A stretch of 64,000 nucleotides of DNA from CAMPJU01 sp036675265 (GTDB lineage Bacteria; Pseudomonadota; Gammaproteobacteria; Xanthomonadales; Xanthomonadaceae), in contig JAKFFJ010000017.1 in the NCBI GenBank assembly GCA_036675265.1, forward strand, positions 1 to 64,000, written 5' to 3'. Positions 1 to 10,079 of the stretch are shown in pieces (within the stretch, counting starts at the first letter, position 1; every line of letters begins with the position of its first letter). Below the pieces are notes generated by a model. That model was not told where the DNA came from. It was given only the letters and a program-made list of their open reading frames with translations, and did no database searches. Made by a program: the position numbers and the translations under genes.

Positions 1-1177
1 CGAGCAGCCGCTGCCGCCGTATGGCGCCTGCCTGCTCGGCTCGGTGAACCTGACCAAGTTCGTGCGCAACGCGTTCACCGACCAGGCGAGCTTCGACTGG
101 GACGAGTACCGCGAGGTCGTGCGGGTATTCACCCGGATGCTGGACAACGTGGTCGAGGTCAACGGGTTGCCGCTCCAGCGCCAGCGCGACGAGATCATGC
201 GCAAGCGCCGGCACGGCATGGGCTTCCTGGGCCTGGGCTCGACGGTGACCATGCTGAAGATGAAGTACGGCTCGAAGGCGTCGTGCGAATTCACCGAGCG
301 CATCGCCCGCGAGATGGCGGTGGCCGGCTGGGAGATGGGCCTGGCCCTGGCGAAGGAAAAGGGCGCCGCGCCGATCATGGACGAGCTGTTCACCATCGAC
401 GCCGGGATGCTGCGCAAGCGCCCGGAGATGGTCCGCGACGGCTGGCAGGTCGGGCAGCAGGTCAGCGGCAAGGTGCTGCACGCCAAGTACTCGCGCTACA
501 TGCAGCGGGTGGCCGAGGCGGCGCCTGACCTGGTCGCGGAGCTGGCCGAGGTGGGCGCGCGCTTCACCCACCACAGCTCGATCGCCCCGACCGGAACGAT
601 TTCCCTGTCGCTGGCCAACAACGCCTCCAACGGCATCGAACCGTCGTTCGCGCACCACTACAGCCGGAACGTGATCCGCGAGGGCAAGAAGTCGAAGGAG
701 AAGGTCGACGTCTGGTCCTACGAGCTGCTGGCCTATCGCGAGCTGGTCAACCCGAAGGCGATGCCGTTCGCCGAGGACCCGGCGGCGGCGTTGCCGGAGT
801 ACTTCGTGTCCGCCGACGACATCAGCCCGAAGGAGCACGTGGACGTGCAGGCCGCGGCGCAGAAGTGGGTCGACAGCTCGATCTCCAAGACCGCGAACGT
901 CCCGACCGACTTCCCGTACGAGGACTTCAAGGACATCTATACCTATGCGCATGCGCAGGGGCTGAAGGGGTGCACCACGTTCCGCTTCAACCCCGCCGCG
1001 TTCCAGGGCGTGCTGGTCAAGGAGGCCGACCTGGAGAACACGCTGTACCGGTTCGAGCTGGAGGATGGCAGCGTGCTGGAGGTCAAGGGCAACGAACAGA
1101 TCGAGTACGACGGCGAGATGCACACGGCCGCCAACCTGTTCGACGCCCTCAAGGAGGGGTACTACGGCAAGTTCTAG
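1..1177 (+). CDS. nrdJ: Adenosylcobalamin-dependent (class II) ribonucleotide reductase, 3' part
   Basis: Reduces ribonucleotides to deoxyribonucleotides with a B12-generated thiyl radical, without needing oxygen. The gene enters from the left edge; frame 2 is open from base 2, giving 391 visible residues. The first residues (EQPLPPYGACLLGSVNL) follow directly on the NPCGE radical-cysteine motif, which lies just outside. Cys10 here aligns with Cys333 of the Thermotoga enzyme, one of the redox pair (recalled family knowledge). APTGTISLSLANNASNG is the conserved phosphate-binding/barrel segment. The protein ends ALKEGYYGKF without a cysteine-rich tail. That tail is supplied separately by nrdJb at 2184, as in split NrdJa/NrdJb systems of Pseudomonas, so this is the NrdJa half. 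Function is certain. Confidence 0.95.
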   Translation, partial: EQPLPPYGACLLGSVNLTKFVRNAFTDQASFDWDEYREVVRVFTRMLDNVVEVNGLPLQRQRDEIMRKRRHGMGFLGLGSTVTMLKMKYGSKASCEFTERIAREMAVAGWEMGLALAKEKGAAPIMDELFTIDAGMLRKRPEMVRDGWQVGQQVSGKVLHAKYSRYMQRVAEAAPDLVAELAEVGARFTHHSSIAPTGTISLSLANNASNGIEPSFAHHYSRNVIREGKKSKEKVDVWSYELLAYRELVNPKAMPFAEDPAAALPEYFVSADDISPKEHVDVQAAAQKWVDSSISKTANVPTDFPYEDFKDIYTYAHAQGLKGCTTFRFNPAAFQGVLVKEADLENTLYRFELEDGSVLEVKGNEQIEYDGEMHTAANLFDALKEGYYGKF

Positions 1178-1336
1178 GCGCTGCCCGGGCGGGCGGCGTT
1201 CACGTGTGCAGTGCGGTTTTTGAGGTATAGCATCGCGCAGGGATCGGACCGGCGGCCGCTTGGCCGACATTTTCCGGAACGTCCCGCCCCGGTTACCAGA
1301 ACGACATGCAGTAGCGCCCCGAGGAGGGCAACACAA

Positions 1337-2101
1337 ATGAGCAACGGCAACGGAGTGACGGCGAGCCTGTCCAAGGCCGCCGAGAACGTGAAGGACACTG
1401 CCGGCAACATCGGCAGCGTGATCGCATCGACCGCCAGCGGCGCGGCCGCCACCGCACGCAAGAGCGCGAAGAAGGCCAGCAAGGCGGTCAAGAAGACCGT
1501 GACCAAGGCCAAGCGCAAGCTGACCGCGGCCAGCGCCAAGGCCAAGAAGGAATCGGCGGCGCTGAAGCGCAAGACCGCGGCCGCCAAGAAGCGGAAGCCG
1601 GCGACGAAGAAGGCTGCCACGAAGAAGACCGCAAGGAAGTCGGCCGCGAAGAAGGGCGCCCGCAAGTCCACGGCCCGGAAGGCGACCGGCGCGCGGAAGA
1701 CGACGGCACGGAAGTCCACGGCACGCAAGTCGACGGCTCGCAAGTCGACCGCACGGAAGTCGACCGCTCGCAAGGGCACCGCCCGCAAGACGGCCGGTCG
1801 CAAGACGGCGGCCCGCAAGTCGACCGCTCGCAAGTCGACCGCTCGCAAGTCGACGGCGGGCAAGTCGACCGCCAGGAAGGCGTCGGCCCGCAAGGCGCCG
1901 GCCCGCAAGTCGGCCTCGCGCAAGACCGCCACCCGGAAGACCGCCACGCGCACGACGTCCACGCGCACGGCGGTCCGCAAGGCCGCCAGCGGTGCACGCA
2001 AGTCGACCGCGAAGGCCGCACGCCGGACCGGTGCCATGAAGAAGACCGCCGCCCGCAAGGCCGGCGCACGCAAGGCCGCCGCCACCCGCGCCGGCGCATG
2101 A
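1337..2101 (+). CDS. Histone H1-like Lys/Ala/Arg-rich DNA-binding protein
   Basis: 254 residues. Residues 1-45 are mixed (MSNGNGVTASLSKAAENVK); the rest is almost only K, A, R, T and S, with K-S-T-A-R repeats from about residue 121 to 205. Such tails resemble the C-terminal domain of histone H1 and the AlgP/H1-like proteins of Pseudomonas and Xanthomonadaceae, which bind and compact DNA without sequence specificity. I start at ATG 1337 because GAGGAGGG lies 7 bases upstream; the frame is also open from 1211 but that stretch lacks a ribosome site. It sits between nrdJ and nrdJb and is followed by a strong terminator, so it probably has its own transcript. A long mirror ORF on the minus strand is only a shadow of the repeats. 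Confidence 0.85.
   Translation: MSNGNGVTASLSKAAENVKDTAGNIGSVIASTASGAAATARKSAKKASKAVKKTVTKAKRKLTAASAKAKKESAALKRKTAAAKKRKPATKKAATKKTARKSAAKKGARKSTARKATGARKTTARKSTARKSTARKSTARKSTARKGTARKTAGRKTAARKSTARKSTARKSTAGKSTARKASARKAPARKSASRKTATRKTATRTTSTRTAVRKAASGARKSTAKAARRTGAMKKTAARKAGARKAAATRAGA
1697..1951 (+). repeat. 15-bp in-frame minisatellite inside the H1-like gene
   Basis: AAG lysine codons recur exactly every 15 bases from 1697 to 1937, giving 17 units that each encode K-[S/T/G/A]-[T/A]-[A/P/S]-R or near variants. Several neighbouring units (1817-1861) are identical or differ by one base. The unit length keeps frame, so slippage or recombination could change repeat number without breaking the protein. 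Confidence 0.9.
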
Positions 2102-2107
2102 CCGACG

Positions 2108-2141
2108 CCGTGGCCCCCTCGCGAGAGGGGGCCACGGTTTT
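2108..2141 (+). terminator. Rho-independent terminator after the H1-like gene
   Basis: A perfect 13-bp GC-rich stem (2108-2120 with 2125-2137), a GCGA tetraloop (GNRA type) and TTTT at 2138-2141. It starts 6 bases after the stop codon. It should separate the H1-like transcript from nrdJb, which would then need its own promoter or read-through. Confidence 0.9.
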
Positions 2142-2183
2142 CCATTGAAGGGCAACACCGCGAGACCGGGGAGCAAGGGGCCG

Positions 2184-2966
2184 ATGGCCGTCAAGATCGA
2201 GAAGAAAATCAAGGGCTACAGCGTGGTCCGCCCGGAAGACAAGGCTGCGGCCGCGAAGGCCGACGCCGTGTCGCGCGAGCAGGCCGAGGCCACCCTGGCC
2301 ACTGCCGACGTCATCCAGATGCACGAGAAGATCGAGCGCCCCGAGGTGCTGGTCGGCGCCACCTACAAGATCAAGTCGCCGCTGGTCGAGCACGCCATGT
2401 ACGTGACGATCAACGACATCGTGCTCAATGCCGGCACCGAGCACGAGCTGCGCCGCCCGTTCGAGATCTTCGTCAACTCCAAGTCCATGGAGCACTTCCA
2501 GTGGATCGTCGCGCTCACCCGGATCATGTCCGCGGTGTTCCGCAAGGGTGGCGACGTCACCTTCCTGGTCGACGAGATGAAGGCCGTGTTCGACCCGAAG
2601 GGCGGTTACTTCAAGGCCGGTGGCGTGTACATGCCGTCGCTGGTCGCCGAACTGGGCGCGATCGTGGAAGACCACATGAAGTCGATCGGCCTGATCCACG
2701 ACCCGGAGATGAGCGCCGCGCAGCGCGCGATGATCGCCGAGAAGCGCAAGGCCTACGAAGACCGCTCAAAAAAAAACTTTGACGTAGGCGCCGCCCCGTC
2801 CGCGCCCGCTGCACCCGCGGCGCGCGACGAGGACATCGCGGTCACCGGCGAAGGCGCGTCGTTCCCGCCTTCGGCCACCATGTGCCACAAGTGCAGCACC
2901 CGCGCCGTGGTGATCATGGACGGATGCGCGACGTGCCTGAACTGCGGGTATTCGAAGTGCGGGTGA
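2184..2966 (+). CDS. nrdJb: Class II ribonucleotide reductase accessory/C-terminal subunit NrdJb (TSCPD domain)
   Basis: 260 residues. The body (about 55-170) matches the TSCPD domain that forms the C-terminal part of long NrdJ proteins. The last 26 residues carry C-x2-C and C-x2-C-x2-C-x4-C cysteines (CHKC...CATCLNCGYSKC), the swinging tail that re-reduces the active-site disulphide. In Pseudomonas, NrdJa and NrdJb are both needed for activity (family knowledge). ATG 2184 is preferred over an in-frame TTG at 2145, which lies at the end of the upstream terminator. A run of nine A residues (2768-2776) interrupts an otherwise GC-rich gene between body and tail. Insertion or loss of one A gives an immediate stop in either frame. 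Confidence 0.88.
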   Translation: MAVKIEKKIKGYSVVRPEDKAAAAKADAVSREQAEATLATADVIQMHEKIERPEVLVGATYKIKSPLVEHAMYVTINDIVLNAGTEHELRRPFEIFVNSKSMEHFQWIVALTRIMSAVFRKGGDVTFLVDEMKAVFDPKGGYFKAGGVYMPSLVAELGAIVEDHMKSIGLIHDPEMSAAQRAMIAEKRKAYEDRSKKNFDVGAAPSAPAAPAARDEDIAVTGEGASFPPSATMCHKCSTRAVVIMDGCATCLNCGYSKCG

Positions 2967-3080
2967 GCGGCCGGGGGCTCGTGCCGCCACCTTGACGCTG
3001 CGCGTGGTGCCTTCGCCAGGGCCGACACGCGCCGGCTGGCTGCCATACTTGGATCCGACCGCTGGATCCGGAAGACGCCA

Positions 3081-3815
3081 ATGTCCCGTGTGCCTCGAGT
3101 ACTGCTTCCCGTTGCCCTGTTGCTGTGGGCATGGTTCCCCCTCATCGCCACCGCCGGGGACGCCGATGACCTGGACCTGTATTTCCGCGCCGCGATGACG
3201 ATCGAGCCCGACGGTTCGGTCACCCGCCTTGAATGGACGGATGGCGACAGGATCCCCGCGGTGCTGCGCCACCGGCTGGAAGAACGGGTGAGGTCCTGGG
3301 AATTCGCGCCAGGGCTGCTGGACGGGCAGCCGGCGCGAACCGAGACGACGCTGCGCCTGCGCCTGCTGGCGCAGGCGCAAGGCGGCGGACTGGCCATCAC
3401 CGTACAGGACGCCAGGACCGGCGCATCGGTAGGCCCCGTGACGCCGCCGGCATTCCCGCGCAACGCGCTTCGTGCCGGCCAGGACGCCGCCGTGCTGGCG
3501 CGCGTCGTGATCGCTCCGGGCGGCGAGCCCGAGGTCAGCGTTGCCGGCTACGCGGGCGACGAACGATGGCGTGGCGAATTCACGGGCGCGGTCGCGGGCA
3601 TGTTCGACGACCTGTCGGTGCAATTCGAACAGGTGGGTGGGCGACCGGCGCCGGCCGAGTTCACCATCCCCGTCGAGTTCTGCGCCGGCAGCGGCGCATG
3701 CGGCCCCTACGAATGGGATGCGGGCGACGCAGCGGCGGCCGACAAGCCGGGCGGCGCGGTGCCTGTCGGCAGCGTCGCCCGCCTCCTCACCGACGTGCGA
3801 GGGACCGCGATCTGA
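3081..3815 (+). CDS. Secreted protein with TonB C-terminal-like segment
   Basis: 244 residues with a signal peptide (residues 1-25, ending LIATAGDA). Residues about 45-95 (SVTRLEWTDGD...RVRSWEFAPGLLDGQPART) have the layout of a TonB C-terminal-like fold: a strand, a helix, then W-x-F-x-P-x(n)-G-x-P. I find no TonB membrane anchor or proline-rich linker, so it is a periplasmic protein of that fold rather than TonB itself. Its TGA overlaps the ATG of the nucleoside hydrolase (TGATG at 3813-3817), so the two are translationally coupled. The role is unknown. Confidence 0.7.
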   Translation: MSRVPRVLLPVALLLWAWFPLIATAGDADDLDLYFRAAMTIEPDGSVTRLEWTDGDRIPAVLRHRLEERVRSWEFAPGLLDGQPARTETTLRLRLLAQAQGGGLAITVQDARTGASVGPVTPPAFPRNALRAGQDAAVLARVVIAPGGEPEVSVAGYAGDERWRGEFTGAVAGMFDDLSVQFEQVGGRPAPAEFTIPVEFCAGSGACGPYEWDAGDAAAADKPGGAVPVGSVARLLTDVRGTAI

Positions 3816-4762
3816 TGGCGCGCATCCCCCTGCTGATCGACACCGACCCGGGCGTCGACGACGCACTCGCGATCCTGATGGCGTTCGTCGATCCCGACCA
3901 CGACGTGGTCGGGCTGACAGTCGCGGCGGGCAACGTCGGGCTCCACCACACCGTCGCGAATGCATTGAAGCTGTGCGAGGTGGCCGGTCGCGACGACGTG
4001 CCGGTGTTCCCGGGTGCCGCGACGCCGTTGCTGCATGCCGCGCCCCATGCTGCGTTCGTGCATGGGGAGGACGGGTTCGGAGATACGCGATACACGGCAG
4101 CGGCGCGTGCGGCGGAGGGGGAACACGCCGCACTGGCGATCCTGCGCCTGTCACATGCCCACGCCGGGCGCCTGCTGCTGGTCGCGCTCGGGCCGCTGAC
4201 CAACGTGGCGCTCGCGCTGCGGCTGGACCCCACGCTGCCGGAGCGTGTCGGTCGCCTGGTGGTCATGGGCGGCGCGGTCACCGGCCACGGCAACATGACG
4301 CCGGCCGCGGAGTTCAACGTCTATTTCGATCCCGAGGCCGCGCACGTCGTGTTCTCGGCGTTCCCGCGCTTCGAGCTTGCGGACTGGGAAGCCGTGCTGC
4401 GCCATGGCTTCGCGCATGCCGAATTCGATGGCTGGTTGCGGTCCGGGACGCCGCAGGCCCGCTTCTACGACGCCATCTCGGCGCACACCCGGCGCTGGGC
4501 CGCCGGCGAGCGCGGCGACCGCTGGCACTCGGCCGATGCGCTGGCCATGGCGTTCGCCCTGGAGCCTGCGGGGGCGACCGAAGTGCTCGACCGTCCCCTG
4601 GCGGTGGAGTTGTCCGGGGCACAGTCCCGCGGGGCAACGCTGGTGGACTGGGACCGGCGGGGCGGGGCGCCCGACAACGCCGCGATCCTGATGGCCTACG
4701 ACCAGGCCCGGTTCGAAGCCCGGGTCCGCGACGCCCTCGCGTTCAGCTCTCCGACTGCCTGA
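3815..4762 (+). CDS. Inosine-uridine preferring nucleoside hydrolase
   Basis: 315 residues. Hydrolyses the N-glycosidic bond of ribonucleosides to a base and ribose in nucleoside salvage. The N-terminus (LLIDTDPGVDDALAI) has the DTDPGxDDA calcium-binding motif that defines the family. Further family segments are GPLTNVALAL, VVMGGAV, PAAEFNVYFDPEAA (active-site Asn/Glu region) and DALAMAF near residue 245. The frame is open upstream to 3233, but ATG 3815 begins the conserved domain and overlaps the preceding stop. Substrate preference cannot be read from sequence. Confidence 0.9.
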   Translation: MARIPLLIDTDPGVDDALAILMAFVDPDHDVVGLTVAAGNVGLHHTVANALKLCEVAGRDDVPVFPGAATPLLHAAPHAAFVHGEDGFGDTRYTAAARAAEGEHAALAILRLSHAHAGRLLLVALGPLTNVALALRLDPTLPERVGRLVVMGGAVTGHGNMTPAAEFNVYFDPEAAHVVFSAFPRFELADWEAVLRHGFAHAEFDGWLRSGTPQARFYDAISAHTRRWAAGERGDRWHSADALAMAFALEPAGATEVLDRPLAVELSGAQSRGATLVDWDRRGGAPDNAAILMAYDQARFEARVRDALAFSSPTA

Positions 4763-4775
4763 GGCGGCCGGCGGC

Positions 4776-4805
4776 TTGCCCCGGGGCGGGCCCACCCGCT
4801 ATCAT
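4776..4805 (+). promoter_or_regulatory. Sigma-70-type promoter of rpmE2
   Basis: TTGCCC at 4776-4781, an 18-base spacer and TATCAT at 4800-4805, about 33 bases before the L31 start codon. Prediction from sequence only. Confidence 0.5.
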
Positions 4806-4838
4806 GCCCGGCTTCCCGCAACAAACCCGGCGCCCGCC

Positions 4839-5084
4839 ATGAAGGCCGACATCCATCCCGAGTACCGCGAAGTCGTGTTCCAGGACGTGACTTCGGACTT
4901 CAAGATCCTCACCCGCTCGACCCTCTCCAGCAAGGAGACGATCAAGTGGGAGGACGGCAACGAGTACCCGCTGGTCAAGGTCGAGATCTCCTCGTCCTCG
5001 CACCCGTTCTACACGGGCCAGCACAAGATCATGGACACCAGCGGCCGCGTGGACAAGTTCCGCAAGCGCTACGCCAGCAAGTGA
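4839..5084 (+). CDS. rpmE2: 50S ribosomal protein L31 type B
   Basis: 81 residues, full length for the family, starting MKADIHPEYREVVFQD and ending KFRKRYASK. It has no cysteine, so it is the zinc-independent type B (C-minus) paralogue that can replace zinc-binding L31 on ribosomes under zinc limitation. The start at ATG 4839 fits the family; an upstream in-frame extension to 4776 overlaps the predicted promoter and is rejected. No Zur-like palindrome is obvious upstream. Confidence 0.93.
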   Translation: MKADIHPEYREVVFQDVTSDFKILTRSTLSSKETIKWEDGNEYPLVKVEISSSSHPFYTGQHKIMDTSGRVDKFRKRYASK

Positions 5085-5089
5085 CCCTG

Positions 5090-5144
5090 CGGCGGGCGCA
5101 GCGCCCGCCGACGCAACGCAGCGACGGCCGCCCCGGGGCGGCCG
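5090..5144 (+). terminator. Two GC hairpins downstream of rpmE2
   Basis: The first hairpin is 5090-5110 (CGGCGGGCG against CGCCCGCCG). The second is a 20-bp perfect palindrome at 5125-5144. No long T-run follows (only TT), so this is a weak intrinsic terminator or a pause site. Confidence 0.4.
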
Positions 5145-5195
5145 TTCGCATGTGCGGGCCTGCACCTTGCACGCCGGCGTATCCGGCGCACGTGC

Positions 5196-5201
5196 GATAA
5201 T
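5196..5201 (+). promoter_or_regulatory. Probable -10 element of gltA
   Basis: GATAAT at 5196-5201 in TGCGATAATG, about 61 bases before the GTG start. No convincing -35 hexamer at normal spacing, so this is a tentative call. Confidence 0.35.
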
Positions 5202-5262
5202 GATGGTTTCCCCCAGGCGCGCCCCGCAGCCGGCGCGGCCACCCGGTTCGAAGGAGTCCCCC

Positions 5263-6567
5263 GTGTCCGAACAGCGCAAGTCCGCCATTGGCCAGGCCAC
5301 CCTGGGCGTCGCCGGCAAGTCCGTCGAGCTGCCGGTCGTCGAGCCGGTGCTGGGCCAGCCCTGCATCGACATCGGCAAGCTCCCGAAGGCAACCGGGTGC
5401 TTCACCTACGACCCCGGGTTCACCGCCACCGCCAGCTGCAAATCCGCCATCACTTACATCGACGGCGACGCGGGCGTGCTGCTGTACCGCGGCTACCCCA
5501 TCGAGCAGTTGTCGGAACAATCCTCGTTCCTCGAGGTGGCCTACCTGCTGATGCATGGCGAGTTGCCCGACGCCGCCGCGTTCTCGCGCTTCGAGCACGA
5601 GGTCACGCATCACACGATGATGCATGAGGCGTTCAAGAAGTTCCTCGGCGGCTTCCGCCACGACGCGCACCCGATGGCAATGCTCGTGGGCATGCTCGGC
5701 TCGATGGCGAGCTTCTACCACAACGACCTGGACCTGGAAGACCCGGAGCAGCGCCGCATGGCCGCGGTCCGCCTGATCGCCAAGGTCCCGACGATCGCAG
5801 CCGCCTGCTATCGCTACTCGATCGGCTGGCCGCTGCGCTACCCGCACAACAACCTCGAATACACCACGCGCTTCCTGCACATGCTCAAGGAAGTGCCGAG
5901 CGAGCCGCTGGCCCTCAGCCCCGTGGCCGCCCGTGCGATGGACCTGCTCTTCATCCTGCATGCCGACCACGAGCAGAACGCGTCGACCTCGACGGTGCGC
6001 CTGGTCGGATCGACCGGCGCGAACCCGTACGCCTGCGTGGCCGCCGGCGTGGCCGCGCTGTGGGGGCCCGCGCACGGCGGCGCCAACGAGGCGGTGCTGG
6101 AGATGCTGCAGGAGATCGGCCGCCCGGAGAACGTGCAGTCGGCCGTCGACCGCGCGAAGGACAAGGAGTCGGGCTTCCGCCTGATGGGCTTCGGCCACCG
6201 CGTGTACAAGAACTTCGACCCGCGCGCGAAGATCATCCGCGCGATGTGCCACGAGGTGCTCGAGGACCTGGGTGTCGACGATCCGCTGCTGGAAGTGGCC
6301 ATGCGCCTGGAGGAGGCCGCGCTGAAGGACGATTACTTCGTTCAGCGGAAGCTGTACCCGAACGTCGACTTCTACAGCGGCATCATCTACAAGGCCCTGG
6401 GCATCCCGGCCGAGATGTTCACGGTGATGTTCGCGATCGCGCGCACCGCCGGCTGGGTCTCGCACTGGCTGGAGCAGCAGGACGACCCCGAGAACCGCAT
6501 CGGCCGCCCACGGCAGGTGTACACCGGCCACGCCAGCCGCGATTACGTTCCCGCCGCGAAGCGCTGA
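5263..6567 (+). CDS. gltA: Citrate synthase (type II)
   Basis: 434 residues. Condenses acetyl-CoA and oxaloacetate to citrate, the entry step of the TCA cycle. GTG 5263 has AAGGAG six bases upstream. The active-site residues are visible: His in LHADHEQNASTS, His in GFGHRVYKNFDPRA and Asp in LYPNVDFYSG. The length and the N-terminal small domain before the core fit the hexameric NADH-sensitive type II enzyme of Gram-negative bacteria. Single-gene unit, convergent with the minus-strand gene at 6639. Confidence 0.97.
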   Translation: MSEQRKSAIGQATLGVAGKSVELPVVEPVLGQPCIDIGKLPKATGCFTYDPGFTATASCKSAITYIDGDAGVLLYRGYPIEQLSEQSSFLEVAYLLMHGELPDAAAFSRFEHEVTHHTMMHEAFKKFLGGFRHDAHPMAMLVGMLGSMASFYHNDLDLEDPEQRRMAAVRLIAKVPTIAAACYRYSIGWPLRYPHNNLEYTTRFLHMLKEVPSEPLALSPVAARAMDLLFILHADHEQNASTSTVRLVGSTGANPYACVAAGVAALWGPAHGGANEAVLEMLQEIGRPENVQSAVDRAKDKESGFRLMGFGHRVYKNFDPRAKIIRAMCHEVLEDLGVDDPLLEVAMRLEEAALKDDYFVQRKLYPNVDFYSGIIYKALGIPAEMFTVMFAIARTAGWVSHWLEQQDDPENRIGRPRQVYTGHASRDYVPAAKR

Positions 6568-6577
6568 TCCCGGCCAT

Positions 6578-6633
6578 CCCCGCGCAGGCGGGGAACCAGG
6601 ATCGGATGCATGGATTCCCGCCTTCGCGGGAAT
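6578..6633. repeat. Dispersed double-hairpin repeat (ATTCCCGC-type) in a convergent gap
   Basis: Hairpin 1: CCCCGC (6578-6583), GCAG loop, GCGGGG (6588-6593). Hairpin 2: ATTCCCGC (6614-6621), CTTC loop, GCGGGAAT (6626-6633). This is the widespread repeat whose minus-strand translation reads VIPAKAGI; it is common in Xanthomonadaceae and other proteobacteria. It lies between the ends of gltA and the minus-strand gene, where it can act as a bidirectional terminator. Confidence 0.8.
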
Positions 6634-6638
6634 GACGA

Positions 6639-7295
6639 TCAACCCGCTTCGTAGCCGGCGATTTCGTCGTCGGCCAGCAGGCCGCGCAACTGCGCCGCCG
6701 ACGCGCGGCGCATCGGCCGTTCGTCCACGCCGGACAGCGGGGCCTGGCGCAACACGTCGTGCGGCAGCACGGTCAGGTCGAACGTCAGCTCGTCGGCGCT
6801 GAACAGCCAGACCGGGAAGTCCGCCTGCCGGTTCCGGTCCAGCCGCAGCAGCCGGCTGCGCGATTCCGCCGGGATGCCCTGTTCCTCCAGGAAGCGCGGC
6901 ACCGCGTCGGCATCGTCGTCGTGCAGGTGCAGCGAGACCGGTGCATGCACGTCGGCGGTCCCGTCCAGCACCGGGCCGACCAGCCGCGGGTCGAACGGCG
7001 CGAAGAATTCGAGCGCGCGCAACGCGGCTTCCCGGCGCACCCGCAAGCCTTCGGCGGTCGCCTCGCCCCGGAACAGGCGCTGGTACTCGCGCAGCGCGTC
7101 CTCGATCTCGCGGTTGCGCGGCAGCGACGCATCGTCGTGGATGCCCAGCCGCTCGGCGGCCTTGAGCTTGGCCTGGTGGTAGTCGCGGATGCCGCCTTCG
7201 GCCATGAGCCGCGCGGCCTCGTGGGCCAGGCGATGCCGCCGTTCGCGGGTACGGGTCAGCTGGTGCGTCTGCGCGTGCTGGCGGGCGTGGTGCAT
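6639..7295 (-). CDS. Conserved protein of unknown function, co-directional with mrcA
   Basis: 218 residues, no signal peptide or membrane segment. The N-terminus is very basic and His/Arg-rich (MHHARQHAQTHQLTRTRERRHRLAHEAARLMAEGG), followed by a helical segment and then a region rich in D, L and H. CGGAGG (complement of 7300-7306) lies just before the ATG at 7295. It starts 46 bases after mrcA ends and is probably in the same transcript. I do not recognise a domain with confidence and assign no function. Confidence 0.65.
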   Translation of the reverse strand: MHHARQHAQTHQLTRTRERRHRLAHEAARLMAEGGIRDYHQAKLKAAERLGIHDDASLPRNREIEDALREYQRLFRGEATAEGLRVRREAALRALEFFAPFDPRLVGPVLDGTADVHAPVSLHLHDDDADAVPRFLEEQGIPAESRSRLLRLDRNRQADFPVWLFSADELTFDLTVLPHDVLRQAPLSGVDERPMRRASAAQLRGLLADDEIAGYEAG

Positions 7296-7341
7296 GGCGA
7301 ACCTCCGCGTGGCCTTGCCCGACTGTACTCCACGGCACCCG

Positions 7342-9885
<2,544 letters not shown>

Positions 9886-9999
9886 CGAGGGGGCTTTCCG
9901 GGGTTCCTGGGCGTGGCCGGCAGTATAGGGGCGGGCCCCGGGGCGCCGTGAAAACAGGTGCGGAGCGCACAGAACGGCGACGTCCCGGGGCCCGATGGG

Positions 10000-10028
10000 T
10001 TGCCACCGGGTAAAAAGTCCGTTATTTA
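10000..10028 (+). promoter_or_regulatory. Candidate promoter of the pilMNOPQ operon
   Basis: TTGCCA at 10000-10005, a 17-base spacer and TATTTA at 10023-10028, in the 194-base divergent gap between mrcA and pilM. The AT-rich patch around 10011-10030 stands out against the GC-rich surroundings. No other element is seen in this gap. Confidence 0.5.
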
Positions 10029-10079
10029 AGGTTCCGGGACACGTTTTGCGCGTAAGCGCCCGTGGATAGGGGAGAAACC

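Noticed and set aside
1174..2145. Minus-strand frame rich in AVDLRAVDLR repeats
   Set aside because: Exact antisense of the H1-like gene minisatellite; composition is a by-product.
3233..3814. N-terminal extension of the nucleoside hydrolase
   Set aside because: The frame is open but lies over the secreted-protein gene; the conserved domain starts right at ATG 3815.
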